NCBI RefSeq assembly: GCF_040183065.1 | Contig: NC_091120.1 | Location: 169,725,488 to 169,789,487 of the forward strand | From: Periplaneta americana | Taxonomy: Eukaryota > Arthropoda > Insecta > Blattodea > Blattidae | DNA: 64,000 nt | Reading direction: 5' to 3' | Shown: positions 11,492 through 23,491 of the stretch, piece by piece | Numbering within the stretch: position 1 is the first letter of the stretch | How the letters are laid out: every line of letters starts with the position of its first letter | The notes under the pieces: model-generated | The model's input: only the letters and a program-made list of their open reading frames with translations | What the model was told of the DNA's origin: nothing | Databases searched by the model: none | Translations under genes and position numbers: made by a program

Positions 11492-12885
11492 CGCATAAAA
11501 AATTCGTCGCTCTCAACCGAGACAGAAACAGTGTACCGTACTGTATCTTGGGTTCAGAGAACAGCACGATAGGCCATAGGAAAGACAGATGGTATAAAAT
11601 ATCCACGACGTTTGCAGTATTGGTGGTTTCTTTAGAGCAGAGTATTAAATGTTTCGAACATAACAGAATCTTCATTACTGCGAACAGAGTTTCTGTTCAA
11701 TGCAAAGAATCAAAAGTCTCTCACGATAGGAAGCCCATTCTGCACGCAAAACAATCATGCAGGTAATTCTCACGGAAGTCAGATATTGCAAGATGGAAAC
11801 ATTTCCAAATAATTTATTTTGCTTGGATTATTGATAAGTAATGACAATAATTGTAGTCCTACTATTAATTCTTGTTACAATATTACGAAAATAATTTTCT
11901 GAAATGCACATTAATTTCATTGAGAAGTAGTTTGTCACAAAATATTAATTTACTGCAGACTCGATGTCCGTGAGAAATATAGTTAATATTTAATACAATT
12001 CATATTTACCGGTATATCACGAACTCTGTTACATATTGCGCAAATAAACTGATGAACATTATGTACTGGAGTTATACGATTGATAAAAAAAAGAGCCGGT
12101 GCTTATATAAGTCCATTTCTTAGGCCTACTTACCGACCAATCTACGCGGTAAAAATTTAAGGAAAATTCATAAGTAGATTTATAGTTCATAATTCTAGCC
12201 AATACGTGCGAATTTATTTGAAACTACGCGCAGGAATTGTCACTCTATCTGTACCTACACAGTTATAAAAATGGGAAATTAAATTTTAACAAAGTTTCTT
12301 GTATCAGTATAATGTATCGGAATGCATATTTTGACAACACCTTTGATACTGCAATCGTGTAAGGTTATTACCGTCACATTTCCAAATAAATCATAATTTA
12401 ACAAACATCTCTACGCCAGTTTCAATCTTCCACAGATCCACTCATGAGTATTTGCGATGAGCAAAGTGATGCGTAACACTCCCACCTAATTATATACATT
12501 CAAAATCAATATTTAAACATACACGTACACGAACACGAACACTTACACTCACTCTAGTACATGACATAACTCTTCACAGATACACATCATGCATAACGTG
12601 GCTCGCCGAAGTGGTGAGCAACTTGAAAATGGGTCACAGTCCTGCCATCTATCCGCAGTATGCGGAACCCGAATCAGGCAAGTGAAGTTGGTAGACACAC
12701 ACTTTAAATCATGTAAAACACCTTCAGTATTTTTGGGAAGTCGTCAAACGCTATCTAAATCTTCCATCTAAGTCTAAGATCGCTAAACTTTAGAATACAG
12801 GTAAACAAACTGTTCCAGCATTAGTGATCGTGCCAAGTCGAACCTCGAACTGAAGGAGAAACAAGTGTGAATAAGTATAGATGTT
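11492..12885. other. Intergenic, nothing recognised
   Basis: AT-rich with short open frames only. An 18-bp motif TTTAGAATACAGGTAAAC at 12789-12806 has an inverted partner at 13483-13499 and may mark the border of a repeat; see the findings. Confidence 0.4.
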
Positions 12886-13250
12886 GTTACAGATCATTCA
12901 TTATCTCGTGAAATCAAATGCATGCGTGCGCCGTAGAAGAATCTTATGATGGGGGGGGAGGGGGTAAGTGAGCTATAACCACAATATATACAATCACGAA
13001 GCTTGAGTTGTGAGGGTGCTAGGAACAATAGACTGTGCCGGTACTATTTCGCAGTCTGTAATGAGGCGATATTAGCGATCCTAGTGGTTAGCAACTATCT
13101 ATGGATGCATATTTACTACGTATTGAGCTTCGTGACTGTATACACTAGACTGTGCTATAACTACAGCTGCAAGTGGAAGCATAGCGAGGGAGGGAAGCTT
13201 CCAGTCCACTTTCTTCTTCCCCTTAAGCGCAGGTAAGTCTCACAAGATAG
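12886..13250 (+). repeat. Dispersed repeat X, copy 1, interrupted by a MITE
   Basis: From ACAGATCATTCATTATCTCG to about CACAAGATAGCGAATG this matches the repeat at 18793-19190, including AAGTGGAAGCATAGC and GTCCACTTTCT. The match is broken at 12980-13154 by MITE copy B. No coding potential; class unknown. Confidence 0.75.
12980..13154 (+). mobile_element. 7-bp-TSD MITE family, copy B
   Basis: It starts CACAATATATACAATCACGAAGC at 12980 and ends TAGACTGTG at 13154. CTATAAC is duplicated directly on both sides (12973-12979 and 13155-13161). The interior matches copy A, including AGGAACAATAGACTGTG and CGATCCTAGTGGTTAGCAAC. It is inserted in dispersed repeat X. Confidence 0.88.
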
Positions 13251-15195
13251 CGAATGACCTATACAAAATATCTTGTTAAAATGAGTATGCATTTAATCAG
13301 CGGATAAGACGAGCATTCCTCCTTTATCAAAAAATTGCAATTTCCCTTGCACAAAAAAAAAAAATCAGTGAACAAAAGGGAAATATTTTCCCTTGAATTA
13401 TTACTTTACAAGCTTCTATGCACAATTGTCCCAATTGTCCTTGCTTCCTCGCAACGTAGTGGCATGGTTTTTAGTTACCTAAGTTTACCTGTATTCTAAG
13501 GTCGTTCCTCTAAGACAACCTAACTAGAATAATTATGAATACAGCAAGAGTTACAGGAAAGATTTCCTTATGGCCGATGAAAGCTGTTATATTCGTTCCA
13601 TTCTCTAATAGATAACATAGGCTACATTGTTAGTTCGGAACAGCGGAAGGATTTGGAACTGCCGTGGAAATCTAAGCCTAATTTGGATCCATTTAAGCAA
13701 ATAGTGTAATTGTGCTTGAAACATCACTGTACTATTATAACAAATAAATATAAGCTATTTTATATATGTGTTAAATAAATATCATTTTATAAAAAAAACT
13801 AAAAAAGAAAAAAATATCAGTATATATGTATATTTTCCAGTAACATATTGAAACTTATTTGGTGTACTGGATATAAACAAATACAAGGTGGATTCCTTCT
13901 CATAACCACCCGAGTTTTATCCTTTACATACAAAATGTCCACCATCAAATTGAATTGTAACCAAAATAATATTTTGTAAATGGTATGAACTCGAAAATTT
14001 TGTTATACTTTAACTGTATTGTCATTAAAATATGAAGGAACTGTATAAAGGAATTAATTTTACTCTTCACAAACCTTTCCATTTCCTTAATGCCGCTTAA
14101 TACGATTCATGTCAATAAACAGGAGAATTGTAATACAGTAGAAATTACAATTACAAATAAGAATTTGGGTTATATCAAGTATATTGCTGTTTAATTATGT
14201 TGTCATTTTACGGAATATTTAGGCCTATATTAAAAATTATTACTTTACACTGCTACATTTTAAAGCTGCCGGTATTAAAAATATTTTTTTAGACTTACAA
14301 GAGAATCCACGCTGTTTTCTGTCTGTTACATGTCGAACCAAGTGATTACTCCATTACAACAGAATTCCGAAATCATTAGTGGGCTTACAACGAAAGAGCA
14401 TAATAGCAAAGTTGATTCACTAAGTTCCTGAAATTCTTGATGAAGAAACAAATACGGTTTTCAGTTTTGCAATGGATTTTACACACACGCACAAAATTCA
14501 CCCTGAATTGAATATTTTAACGTCTAACACACCACACCGAGGAAACTGTACAACTTCCTTCTAGGGAAATTGAAATCTACTGTAGCCTGCTATAAAATTT
14601 TTATGCATAAAAAAAAACTAGCGGGAAACTCCAAAATCAGTGGTAAAAGACATCCAATGATGAAAATCACTGAACCTAAGGAAAGTGGAATAAGAATGGA
14701 AGTGGGAGTAGCTTACTTGAGCAGTCATAATAATTATTATAACGAATGATGCTCCTTCCTACATAACAATTTAAAATACTATTGGTGTTTCAGAACAGAA
14801 ATAAAGCTGTGGTACTACATTTACGGTTAATTTTCTGTTGGAGAAAATCACTGAATATTAGAAAATAGGAACGTGGAGCACTGTCCTTGACTGACGTTTT
14901 TAACCTGTACTTTTCTTAACTTTACGTAAATTATTTTTTAAATATACAGGTTATTTGTGCATTATGTAAATTGTAAAAACTATGTTATCGTAAAGAATTG
15001 TTCATAATACATTTAAGATTCTTAAGCCTGATATCAGAACATAACCAAAAACTATCAATGACTTACCAAACAAGCTAAACTATATAGATTCATCTCACCC
15101 AGCAACTAAACACAATAACCAGATACCCCTATTTCATTATTGTACTACAATATCAATATTTTCTATCACTTTGCTCTAAACATGTAAAGTAATTT

Positions 15196-15196
<1 letters not shown>
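13251..15196. other. Intergenic, nothing recognised
   Basis: AT-rich, no supported gene or element apart from the inverted motif partner at 13483-13499. Confidence 0.45.

Positions 15197-15244
<48 letters not shown>
15197..15244. repeat. (TA)n microsatellite
   Basis: About 48 bp of perfect TA dinucleotides. Confidence 0.97.
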
Positions 15245-15247
<3 letters not shown>

Positions 15248-15282
15248 ACGAAGTCTGATTAATGTAATATGTAGCTAATTGG

Positions 15283-15426
15283 CGATGTATGCAATGGAGG
15301 GGGAAAGGGAGTTGCCACCCTATCCTATTATCTCCTGACCTAGTTGCCTCATAAGTGGTACCGTGTTGGTATCACTTGAGAGATTCAGATCTGTCTTTGG
15401 ACAATTGGACAGACTAAACAACAGCA

Positions 15427-15480
<54 letters not shown>
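15283..15480 (+). mobile_element. SINE-like 3' part with (TAA)n tail
   Basis: A block from about ATGGAGGGGGAAAGGGAG through TCTTTGGACAATTGGACAG and CTAAACAACAGCAG is followed by about 53 bp of (TAA)n. A fixed 3' end followed by a simple tail is the form of a SINE or short LINE 3' end. No clear A or B box upstream, so probably 5'-truncated. Confidence 0.5.
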
Positions 15481-16435
15481 TGTCAGAAACCAGTGATGGA
15501 AATCATAGAAGAGAGACTTAATTCACATGAATGCGAGGTTGCAAATGTTATCGAAAATTTAAGATCTGCTTTTGCAAACTCGAGGCATTCTTTTGATGCA
15601 AAATTTATCAACGTTCTGTGGGGAAAAAAAGTCTAATTCAACATTCCATTAGTAGGCTACATAATATTTCAATCAGTTTTTCCTTCATATTTTTGTTTGG
15701 AATTTCAGCCAGTTGAACGTAACGAATTGAGTATACATATATGACTGTCGTATTGTTTTGAGTTTCTTTCGGAAAATACAAAAAATAAATAAATAAATAA
15801 ATAAAGCTGTTCAAAATCGTGCTTCAGGTGGTATCTACTAGTTTTCAATAAAATTATAGTTGTTTTCGATTTTATAGGGATTTGTGTTTTTGGAATGGAG
15901 TCAAGAACCTGTACAGTACCTAGTGGGGGGTCGCAAACTGAAGTCTCGCCCAAAAGTGGGCACCACCTTCAAAAAGTTTGGGAACCACTGAGCTATTGGA
16001 TGCAATCATTTATTGTTATAAAGGAATGCTTCAAAATTACTTTTTCCACCTAAGTCACATATTTAATTAATTTGTTGTTACATCCTTTTTCTGGGGAGGT
16101 TTTCAATTACGTGCACAGAACATATCGGTACTATAAAGTCACATAATAATTTGTAATCCTGGAAGATAACGTGCTCTAATAAGAGGTCCCCTTCATAACA
16201 ACTTGTCCTGCTCCCCTTTTATAAACTCTAAAATGCAACGTAGTACAATAACCTCGTATGCTCATGCATGCACATGTAGCCAATAAAGTTGTTTAGTAAG
16301 CTTATCGTTTATTCTCACCATAGCATATGAATAACTACTCATAGGCTATGGGTGTGCAAGATTTTCTAGCCTATCTGTAAAAATGAGAGAGCCAACAACA
16401 GCAAAGCCAACATACGGTAGGTATGTTATAACTAA
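15481..16435. other. Intergenic; possible hAT-like end at 15968-15990
   Basis: CAAAAAGTTTGGGAACCACTG near 15971-15991 looks like the right end of a hAT element (inverse of CAGTGGTTCCCAAAC). I could not find a matching left end, so no element is called. A short (TAAA)n lies at about 15785-15803. Confidence 0.35.
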
Positions 16436-16456
16436 AGTAATTCTTTCTTTAATACT

Positions 16457-16765
16457 TACTTACTTATAAATGGCTTTTAAGGAACCTGAAGGTTCATTGC
16501 CGCCCTCACATAAGCCCGCCATCGGTCCCTATCCTGTGCAAGATTAATCCAGTCTCTATCATCACACCCCACCTCCCTCAAATCCATTTTAATATTATCC
16601 TTCCATCTACGTCTCGGCCTCCCCAAAGGTCTTTTTCCCTCCGGTCTCCCAACTAACACTCTATATGCATTTCTGGATTCGCCCATACGTGCTACATGCC
16701 CTGCCCATCTCAAACGTCTGGATTTTAAGTTCCTAATTATGTCAGGTGAAGAATACAATGCGTGC
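16457..16765 (-). mobile_element. RTE-like LINE, 3' end with 21-bp TSD (copy 2)
   Basis: The minus strand encodes one open C-terminal stretch containing RRLRWAGHVARMGESRNAY, GRPEGKRPLGRPRRRW and DWINLAQDRDRWRAY, ending shortly before an (AAGT)n tail near 16457. The insertion is flanked by identical 21-bp direct repeats at 16436-16456 and 16766-16786, so both boundaries are certain. It is strongly 5'-truncated (about 309 bp). The open frame and perfect duplication indicate a young copy. Confidence 0.93.
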
Positions 16766-16786
16766 AGTAATTCTTTCTTTAATACT

Positions 16787-18792
16787 CCTTTTAAATCTGG
16801 AAAATGGTTTAAAAAGATGCTGATAGTGGAAAAGATGGAATGAAAAACTTTGGGTATCCGAAGTATTCGAGAAAACTACTCCACAGCTACTCTGTCCACA
16901 ATAAGCTTAGGATAAAATCGCAGTCTCTTCATTGACAAGGTGCCTGTTGACAGGACTCCTTACATACAATACTTATAACGAAAAGTAAGTAACAACCTCT
17001 AAAAGAGGAATAGTTGGTTTCCAATGCCTTCAGATATATTCAACATTTAAAACATAATTTTTCAAACTTTTTCTGTTCATAGCATCAATGTCTCTGTAAA
17101 ATTGTCACAGCATTTCTGGGCCAAAATAAATAACCGTTTATACGTAGTTAGATCCTAACAATATATTTGTAATTACAGCTATTAGAATAACAGATGTCCA
17201 ATGGAAGAAAAACCAGTATCCCAATACATTCCAGGCCACGTTGCATTATTTTATTAATATTGTCAATTTGTAAGATATTATACACTAGTAGGGTGATCAG
17301 ATTCACATCGATAAAAAAAAAAGAGGACAGCTTCAAAAAGAGGACACAAAATATGTTTCACAACTTAAAAAAGCATCTTGTGACATGTAATCAAGGAGAG
17401 TGAGTACAGTATGGGATAGTTTATTATTTCACTGCCTACTTTTACTATTTTAGTGCCTGCCTATATTAAACAAAATAAATGCCTAAACATCTGGGCTCTA
17501 GTAATGAGCCTCTTAAATTTGTTTGTGTATTGTTGTATGGTTGGTTTTATTGTTTTATCCTCCCTCTAATCAGCGAGACCCAGCTAATAAGCGTTGTGCT
17601 TGTCCATAGACAAAACAAAACACTCCAGTGGAAAGCAAAACTCATCACACTGTACATCTATTTACACAATGGGCTGTCTTGCAGCAACTGATACACCAGC
17701 AATGCTGCTTAATCTCACACATGCACAAGGAGGTTTACGCAACCACTGTTCATGAGTTTCATCTCTGTCATCATTTTTTTTTTTGCAGAGGAAAAATAAC
17801 ATCAGATACTTTTTGGACAGATCTCGTAACTTCAAAATTAGTTAGGCCACAAAAAGCAAATATACTAATAGGCTCAGCAAGTTTAATTTTAATTTAGTTT
17901 AACATTATTTTTACCACTGTGTATGTTACTAATATAATGACTGGGATATTGAATAAGGTTAATAATAAAAACCTATGTTCAAACACATTTTATAACAGAC
18001 AAACAATACAACAAAAGAAAAAAAATCTATATAGGCAGTCATCATATTGATACGCTGATTTCTTTCATGCACAGAAATCTAAAGTGCACTTAAAACAAAC
18101 ACATTTTAATAAGATGAAGTGCATGTAACTATTAACAGGAACTTTAATGAAACTCGTAGATATTTTAAAGTAACTTATTTATAATTAAAATGTAAAATTC
18201 CTGCAAAGATACTGTAGCAATATAAAAATACATCTTACTAGAAATTTCTATGTGTAAAACATCAGTGAAGCCCAGATTTATGTGCAAAATAAATACACAA
18301 CATTCTGAGACACGTACCATATTTATATTATTTGAAAATTAATTACTGCTAAACGATTTTTACATGTGTTTGATTGTTAAATTGAATGTAACTTTAATAC
18401 AAAATATTTTTACATATTTTTTTTTTATTTCTATATAAAAACACTTTTTTAACTATATGTGTCCTTTCAAAGGACTGATTTAATTATTTAAAAATGCAGC
18501 ATTTTGTTTCGTAGTAATTAATGGAAGAACACTACATACAAAAATTTTTAGTGACACATGTAAGTTCCACTGAGGAAAATCTGATTTTCGTTACATATTG
18601 CAAGACCAGATAATAAGTTCATTGACATATCTATATTGGCTGTTATTGCATATTTATACTATTATATTATAGAAAATTTCTGTGCATATTTTAGCATTAA
18701 TTGTTTTCGCATAGAACCTAGACTCTTATCATTATCCGTAATTGATATATTTTCATTATTTACTCATGTTCTAGGGTTGCCAACTTTCCCCT
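16787..18792. other. Intergenic, nothing firm
   Basis: At 17289-17345 AGGGTGATCAGATTC followed by AAAGAGGAC repeats resembles sequence near hAT ends, but no partner end is visible. Otherwise AT-rich, with unsupported short frames only. Confidence 0.4.
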
Positions 18793-19190
18793 GCTTCATC
18801 TCATATCCCTGCTACGTTCCATCTTCAGAATTTTTCTGGGTTTCTTCAGCATTCTTTGCACAGATCATTGATTACCTCGTGAAACCAAATGCATGCCTGT
18901 GCTGTAGCTTATAGTAAGAACCTTATGTGTGGGGGCAAGGGAGCTAGTTAGCTTCATCTCATATCCCTGCTACGTTCCACCTTTAGAATTTTTCTGGGTT
19001 TCTTCAGCATTCTTTGCACAGATCATTGATTATCTCGTGAAACCAAATGCATGCCTGTGCTGTAACTTATAGTAAGAACCTTATGTGTGGGGGCAAGGGA
19101 GCTAGTTAGCTACAAGTGGAAGCATAGCTAGGGAGGAAAGCTTCTCAGTCCACTTTCTGCTTCCCCTCATGTGCAGGTAGGTTTCACAAG
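18793..19190 (+). repeat. Dispersed repeat X, copy 2, with a 157-bp tandem duplication
   Basis: The segment beginning GCTTCATCTCATATCCCTGC at 18793 is repeated from 18950, a period of 157 bp with very few differences. After the second unit the sequence continues into CTACAAGTGGAAGCATAGC and GTAGGTTTCACAAGG, matching copy 1 at 12886-13250. The near identity of the units implies a recent duplication. Confidence 0.85.
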
Positions 19191-19374
19191 GTAACGAATG
19201 TAACATAATTACGAGGTATCAGTATCATAATATATACAAGTTTGACATTAAAAAATCTTAATTATAATTTACAAATGTAAAGAACATAGTTTATTAATTC
19301 CACAAAGTATGAGGTGTGGAAAATTAAAAAAAAAAAAAAATACTGTACATTAAATAATTTGCTGATTGTTCTAC

Positions 19375-19700
19375 CAAGGTGACTCAGTGCTACTGCACTG
19401 GGCTTGTAAGCCAGAATAACAGAGTTCAAATCCCACTCTACCCTATTATAAAATAAATTGTTTTGGGCAAGCCTATCGTCCAGGCAACACAGGAGTTTTC
19501 TTCAGGTACTCCAGTTCCTCTGTGATATCCCAACAATTCTCCATCATGATTCATTATGAGTGTAATTTGAACCCACTGCCTGTGGTGCACTCTGCTTAAC
19601 TCATAATCTCTGACGAACTAAGTGATCTGTACTTCTTGGCACTAGTGACATCTATGAGCCTGCTCTTAAGAGTCATGGTGAATAACAACACATTAAGAAT
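19375..19700 (+). mobile_element. tRNA-derived SINE
   Basis: The tRNA-like head contains GTGACTCAGTGCTACTGC (A-box region) and AGAGTTCAAATCCCAC (B-box region). A body follows with CAGGCAACACAGGAGTTTTC and CCAGTTCCTCTGTGATATCC, and the tail is AATAACAACAC. Plus orientation. The same type of body appears in weaker form at 21545. Confidence 0.7.
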
Positions 19701-20107
19701 CTTGCCACTGGATGGGAAAAGAAAAACTTTACTGATTAGAAAAGCGAATATACTAAAAATATGAAACTCTCAGATTATATATAATTTATATGAGTGCACA
19801 GATATGTATAAGATATTAAAATTTCCATAAATAACATTCTTCTTTATATTGTAAGTTACATATTATGCAGATTCTAATTACATTATAAAATTACGTCAAT
19901 CCTCTGAGTTTAAGGAAATAGATTTGGTAGAATTTTGTTGATGGCACGAGATTCAAAGAAGTTGAATTTTTAATGAATATCATAACCAGTGTCAGAACAT
20001 AAAAGTGCAGCATTCACTGTTCAAGCTACCAGTAATGTTTTGAATGTAACTTAATATTATTATATGATGATGTTCAAACTTCAGGTTGTTCAGGAGCAAG
20101 ATGCGCA

Positions 20108-20754
20108 AATAGTACATTATGCAACGAGCCTATAATGGTAGTAATTAAGACGCGAGTATGTTTGTTTATGAAACGAGCGCGAGTTTCATAATTTTCATAC
20201 GAGCGTCTTAATTACCATTATAGGCAAGTTTCATACGACTTTTTATGCTCGACCATATTTCTAACTTGAAATTATTCATAAGTATTCATGTTATGATTAT
20301 GTAAGTGAGGAGCGGAACTGACCTGAATTGTGAGATGTATGCAGATGCGAAAGTATTGATTTTTTCCAAGGCACGAATGTCATTGACCTTGATATAATCT
20401 AGAGAATAACATGAACATCAGGCTTGATATAACCTGGAAATTGATTTAGAATTGAAAAACGAGATGGCAAATTGAATTTATTTGAATATTATTTACAATT
20501 AACGCTAATTATTATAGTAACAGAACATAACCTTCTGCGACAGTATTGGATTTCCAGCCTCCATGACTTTTCGCTAATTGTCTTTCAATTGCATATCCAA
20601 GAATAATCTATACTTGCGGTTTTATAATGGTACAATGGTGATTTCTCATTGGCTGAACAACTGAATTATAATGAATAGGTGTACTTTAATGAGGTGCATT
20701 AAAGGGCTACTACCAGGTGTATAATTACTACATTTCGGAATGGTCGAGCATAAA
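20108..20754 (+). mobile_element. Hairpin-ended dispersed element, copy 1
   Basis: About 647 bp found again at 52308-52917 in the same orientation with high identity. The left part folds on itself: CCTATAATGGTAGTAATTAAG is answered by CTTAATTACCATTATAGG, and the inner TATGAAAC...GTTTCATA forms a second hairpin. TTTTATGCTCGACCAT at 20239 is inverted as ATGGTCGAGCATAAAA at the right end. Non-coding; class unknown. Confidence 0.8.
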
Positions 20755-20889
20755 AGCATTATTGAAATAGTAACAGATATTTTTCCCAAATAGGTGCTCC
20801 CTTAAACATTCTAATTAAAAAAAAACAGTTGGCAACCCTATAATGTTCGCAGAACAAACTTTCCAATCTCATTTATTCTGAAACAATGA

Positions 20890-20891
20890 AC

Positions 20892-20953
<62 letters not shown>
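20890..20953. repeat. (AAT)n microsatellite
   Basis: About 64 bp of AAT triplets. Confidence 0.96.
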
Positions 20954-21544
20954 CTAAAATTACAAAAAAATAAAATAAAATTTTCACAGTTATTGTGCAT
21001 GATGATTAACTAATTCATGTGGACATTTCCTGTAAGTAAATTATGTATACAGTATTTCAGTATGAAGTAAAAAAATGGCAACTGGAGTGCTTATTTTAGT
21101 TTACATGAATCTGAAAGGAAATCACATTTTCAATGGAGATCAGGAAGACTTTATAAACAAGGCAGTATACTTAGTACAGATTATGAAATAACTTCTCTAA
21201 AAGATTGAAATGTGCTGGTTATATATTAGTTTTTTCTTTTTTTTACTTAAGTATAAACATTACAATCTCTACGACAATCACAAAGCCTTTTCGCTCAGCC
21301 AATAAGATCTAGTAAAATAAAACACAGTCTCACTCTCAGAGGAGCACCGTAATAAGAATTAACTGAATATAATAACCTAAATACTCCATCCCAAATTCCA
21401 TGTACAACCCATCAAAAAAAAAAAAAAAAAGAAAAAAAAATCACTAATGGTATGTATGAAAAATACTGAAACTGTAATTGCCACTGAAATAAATTTTTAT
21501 GTTAGTATCAGTTTCTGTAATTGCCTTATATGTTAAGTGCTTAA

Positions 21545-21682
21545 ACATTGTCTTTCCAGAATGGCGACCTGAGTTCAAATTCCAGTGGGTCCATGTGGAA
21601 TTTGTAATGGAAAAGATAGAAGTTGGGGCAAATTTTCTGGGAGTACTCCCTTTCTTCTGCTACATTCCGCCATTCCTTAGTA

Positions 21683-21748
<66 letters not shown>

Positions 21749-21750
21749 TG
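21545..21750 (+). mobile_element. SINE fragment with (AAT)n tail
   Basis: ATGGCGACCTGAGTTCAAATTCC carries a B-box-like motif. It is followed by a body (GTCCATGTGGAATTTGTAATG, GGGAGTACTCCCTTTCTTC) and 68 bp of (AAT)n from about 21682. Apparent open frames here are only translated triplet repeats. Confidence 0.6.
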
Positions 21751-22607
21751 TGATGCAACAGTCCTAAAAAAACCAAAGCTGACTACTGGTCTCACATCTA
21801 CTTACCTGAGCAGAGGTGGACAATCATCAGACCGGTAAGGGGTAACATGTGGTCAGCATGTTGATCTTCCAGCTGATGAAGCTTGTTTGCTAGACCAGAT
21901 TATGCTACTTACTGTAGCTCCCCTCCCCACTTTCCTCAGTACATTGCTTTCTGCTAGCAGTTCATTGGTCAGTCACGTCAACACAGCCATTTGTAATAAC
22001 CTAACAACCCCTTTTGTTAACCTAATGACAAAGGTATATCCAAACCATTACAACGATGTTTTTGTATATGTCAGCAATGGAAAAGTCCAAGCTAGATATT
22101 CTATAAAGAATAACAACACAGTAAACTGTGTAACACATCATGTCTATGAAGTACACTTCAGAGAGTTTTCATCAAGATTTAAGCTTAAATAACATTTAAC
22201 TTATTGTCTGTGCAATCCATGTCCAACACTAATAAATAATACTTCGTATATACCATATCTATTTTTTAGAAATCAAAATGGTGCTTAAAGCAGTAATATT
22301 AAAACATTAAAACTGCAAGCAATAACAGCAATGGCCAGTGTTCTTCATTCCTGGCCACAGAAAACAGTCTGAAAGAAATATGATTGTAACTTATAAATTA
22401 TAATAAACGGCATTAAAACTTCTTTCTAGGTTCTTTGTTTGTGTTTAGCTTATTCTGAACAACTATTTTTAACAAAATAATCTGCCCTCAATGAGGGTGA
22501 CCATGAAGATCCAGAATAAAAGCACTACAGAATAATTTAGAAAGACAAAAAGATTAAATACAGGAATTGTTTAGTAAAATATCCAGAGAAATGCAAACCC
22601 AAAAGAA
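21751..22607. other. Intergenic, nothing recognised
   Basis: No domain, element end or splice-bounded frame recognised. A 101-codon plus-strand frame at 21887-22192 has no family resemblance that I can see. Confidence 0.4.
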
Positions 22608-23197
22608 TCGTCAATGGCCAAAATATAAATGGTAATGTAATATTTGGATTGAATCCTTAAGAATATCCAATAAAATTTTTTGAATTTCAAAAAATCGGAG
22701 ACCGAGTGGTTTTAAAATATTCCATGTGAATTTAGGAAGAATGCCACGCACACCAAACAAAAGACCAGAAACACTCCACTGACTAGTGGGAAGGTTATAT
22801 TTCTCACTTAGGTATGGGATGCAGGACTCATAAATGGATTTCTTCTCCTCATCAACGTGTTGTGCCTGCAGGGCATCCCTCTCAAACCGGATTGTAGGAT
22901 CAAGGACTATTCCCTTAGACTGAGTCCTGTGAATGGCTACAATATCTGCTCTTCTGTTCGAATCTAAGGATGAAACGCAGTGTATCTCCTCGTATACCTC
23001 CCATCCACGACACTTGAGGACATCAGCAATACAGGTCCTGGTCTTATGGTGTCGATTGTTGTGCAGCAGCTCCGTTTTTCGACAGAATCCCAACACGTGA
23101 CCAAGAGTTTCCGTCTCGTTGCAGCCAGGATGGCGACAACGGGTTGTGTTGAAACTTCTGCCGGGCACAGATCTAACAGCAGATAGATTCTTCAAAG
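22608..23197 (-). mobile_element. R2-type LINE, C-terminal endonuclease fragment
   Basis: A 194-codon minus-strand frame. Near its start is a cysteine/histidine knuckle, CRHPGCNETETLGHVLGFC (C-x4-C-x7-H-x4-C). This is followed by RADIVAIHR...VLDPTIRFE, the conserved surroundings of the PD-(D/E)XK restriction-like endonuclease at the C-terminus of R2/CRE-group LINEs. The reverse transcriptase that should precede it is absent, so the copy is 5'-truncated. It lies about 295 bp beyond the CARS1 stop codon in the same orientation and could overlap its 3' UTR. The family assignment rests on motif order. Confidence 0.75.
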
Positions 23198-23491
23198 ATG
23201 TGTTATTTCATTAAATGATTCTTAATCTTTAACTACCTGTAATAGTGTAGGGTATATATAAAAATTAAGTTCTACTATTATTAAAATATATTGGTAGATT
23301 CTTCTTGCTGGATAACCACAACTGAGTCCATAACAGTCTCGCATTTTCACAATAAATACATGTTGAAGCACTGACTAACGGGCTCTATTATAACACTGAT
23401 CTAAACACACAACAATCATACACGAAACAGTCTGTATAAAAGTGTCATAGCTCTTAGCTGACGTATATTTTACTTCAATAATACTTTCCAA

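Noticed and set aside
17289-17345. hAT element beginning AGGGTGATCAGATTC
   Set aside because: No matching inverted end or 8-bp flank duplication could be found downstream.
21499-21838. Open frames with poly-Asn or poly-Ile runs
   Set aside because: They are translations of (AAT)n microsatellite and appear in several frames and on both strands; the same applies to the frames at 34133-34548, 38911-39129 and 43464-43706.
23201-23491. Canonical poly(A) signal for CARS1
   Set aside because: No AATAAA or ATTAAA was found on the minus strand between the stop codon and the R2-type fragment; the 3' end of the transcript is left undefined.
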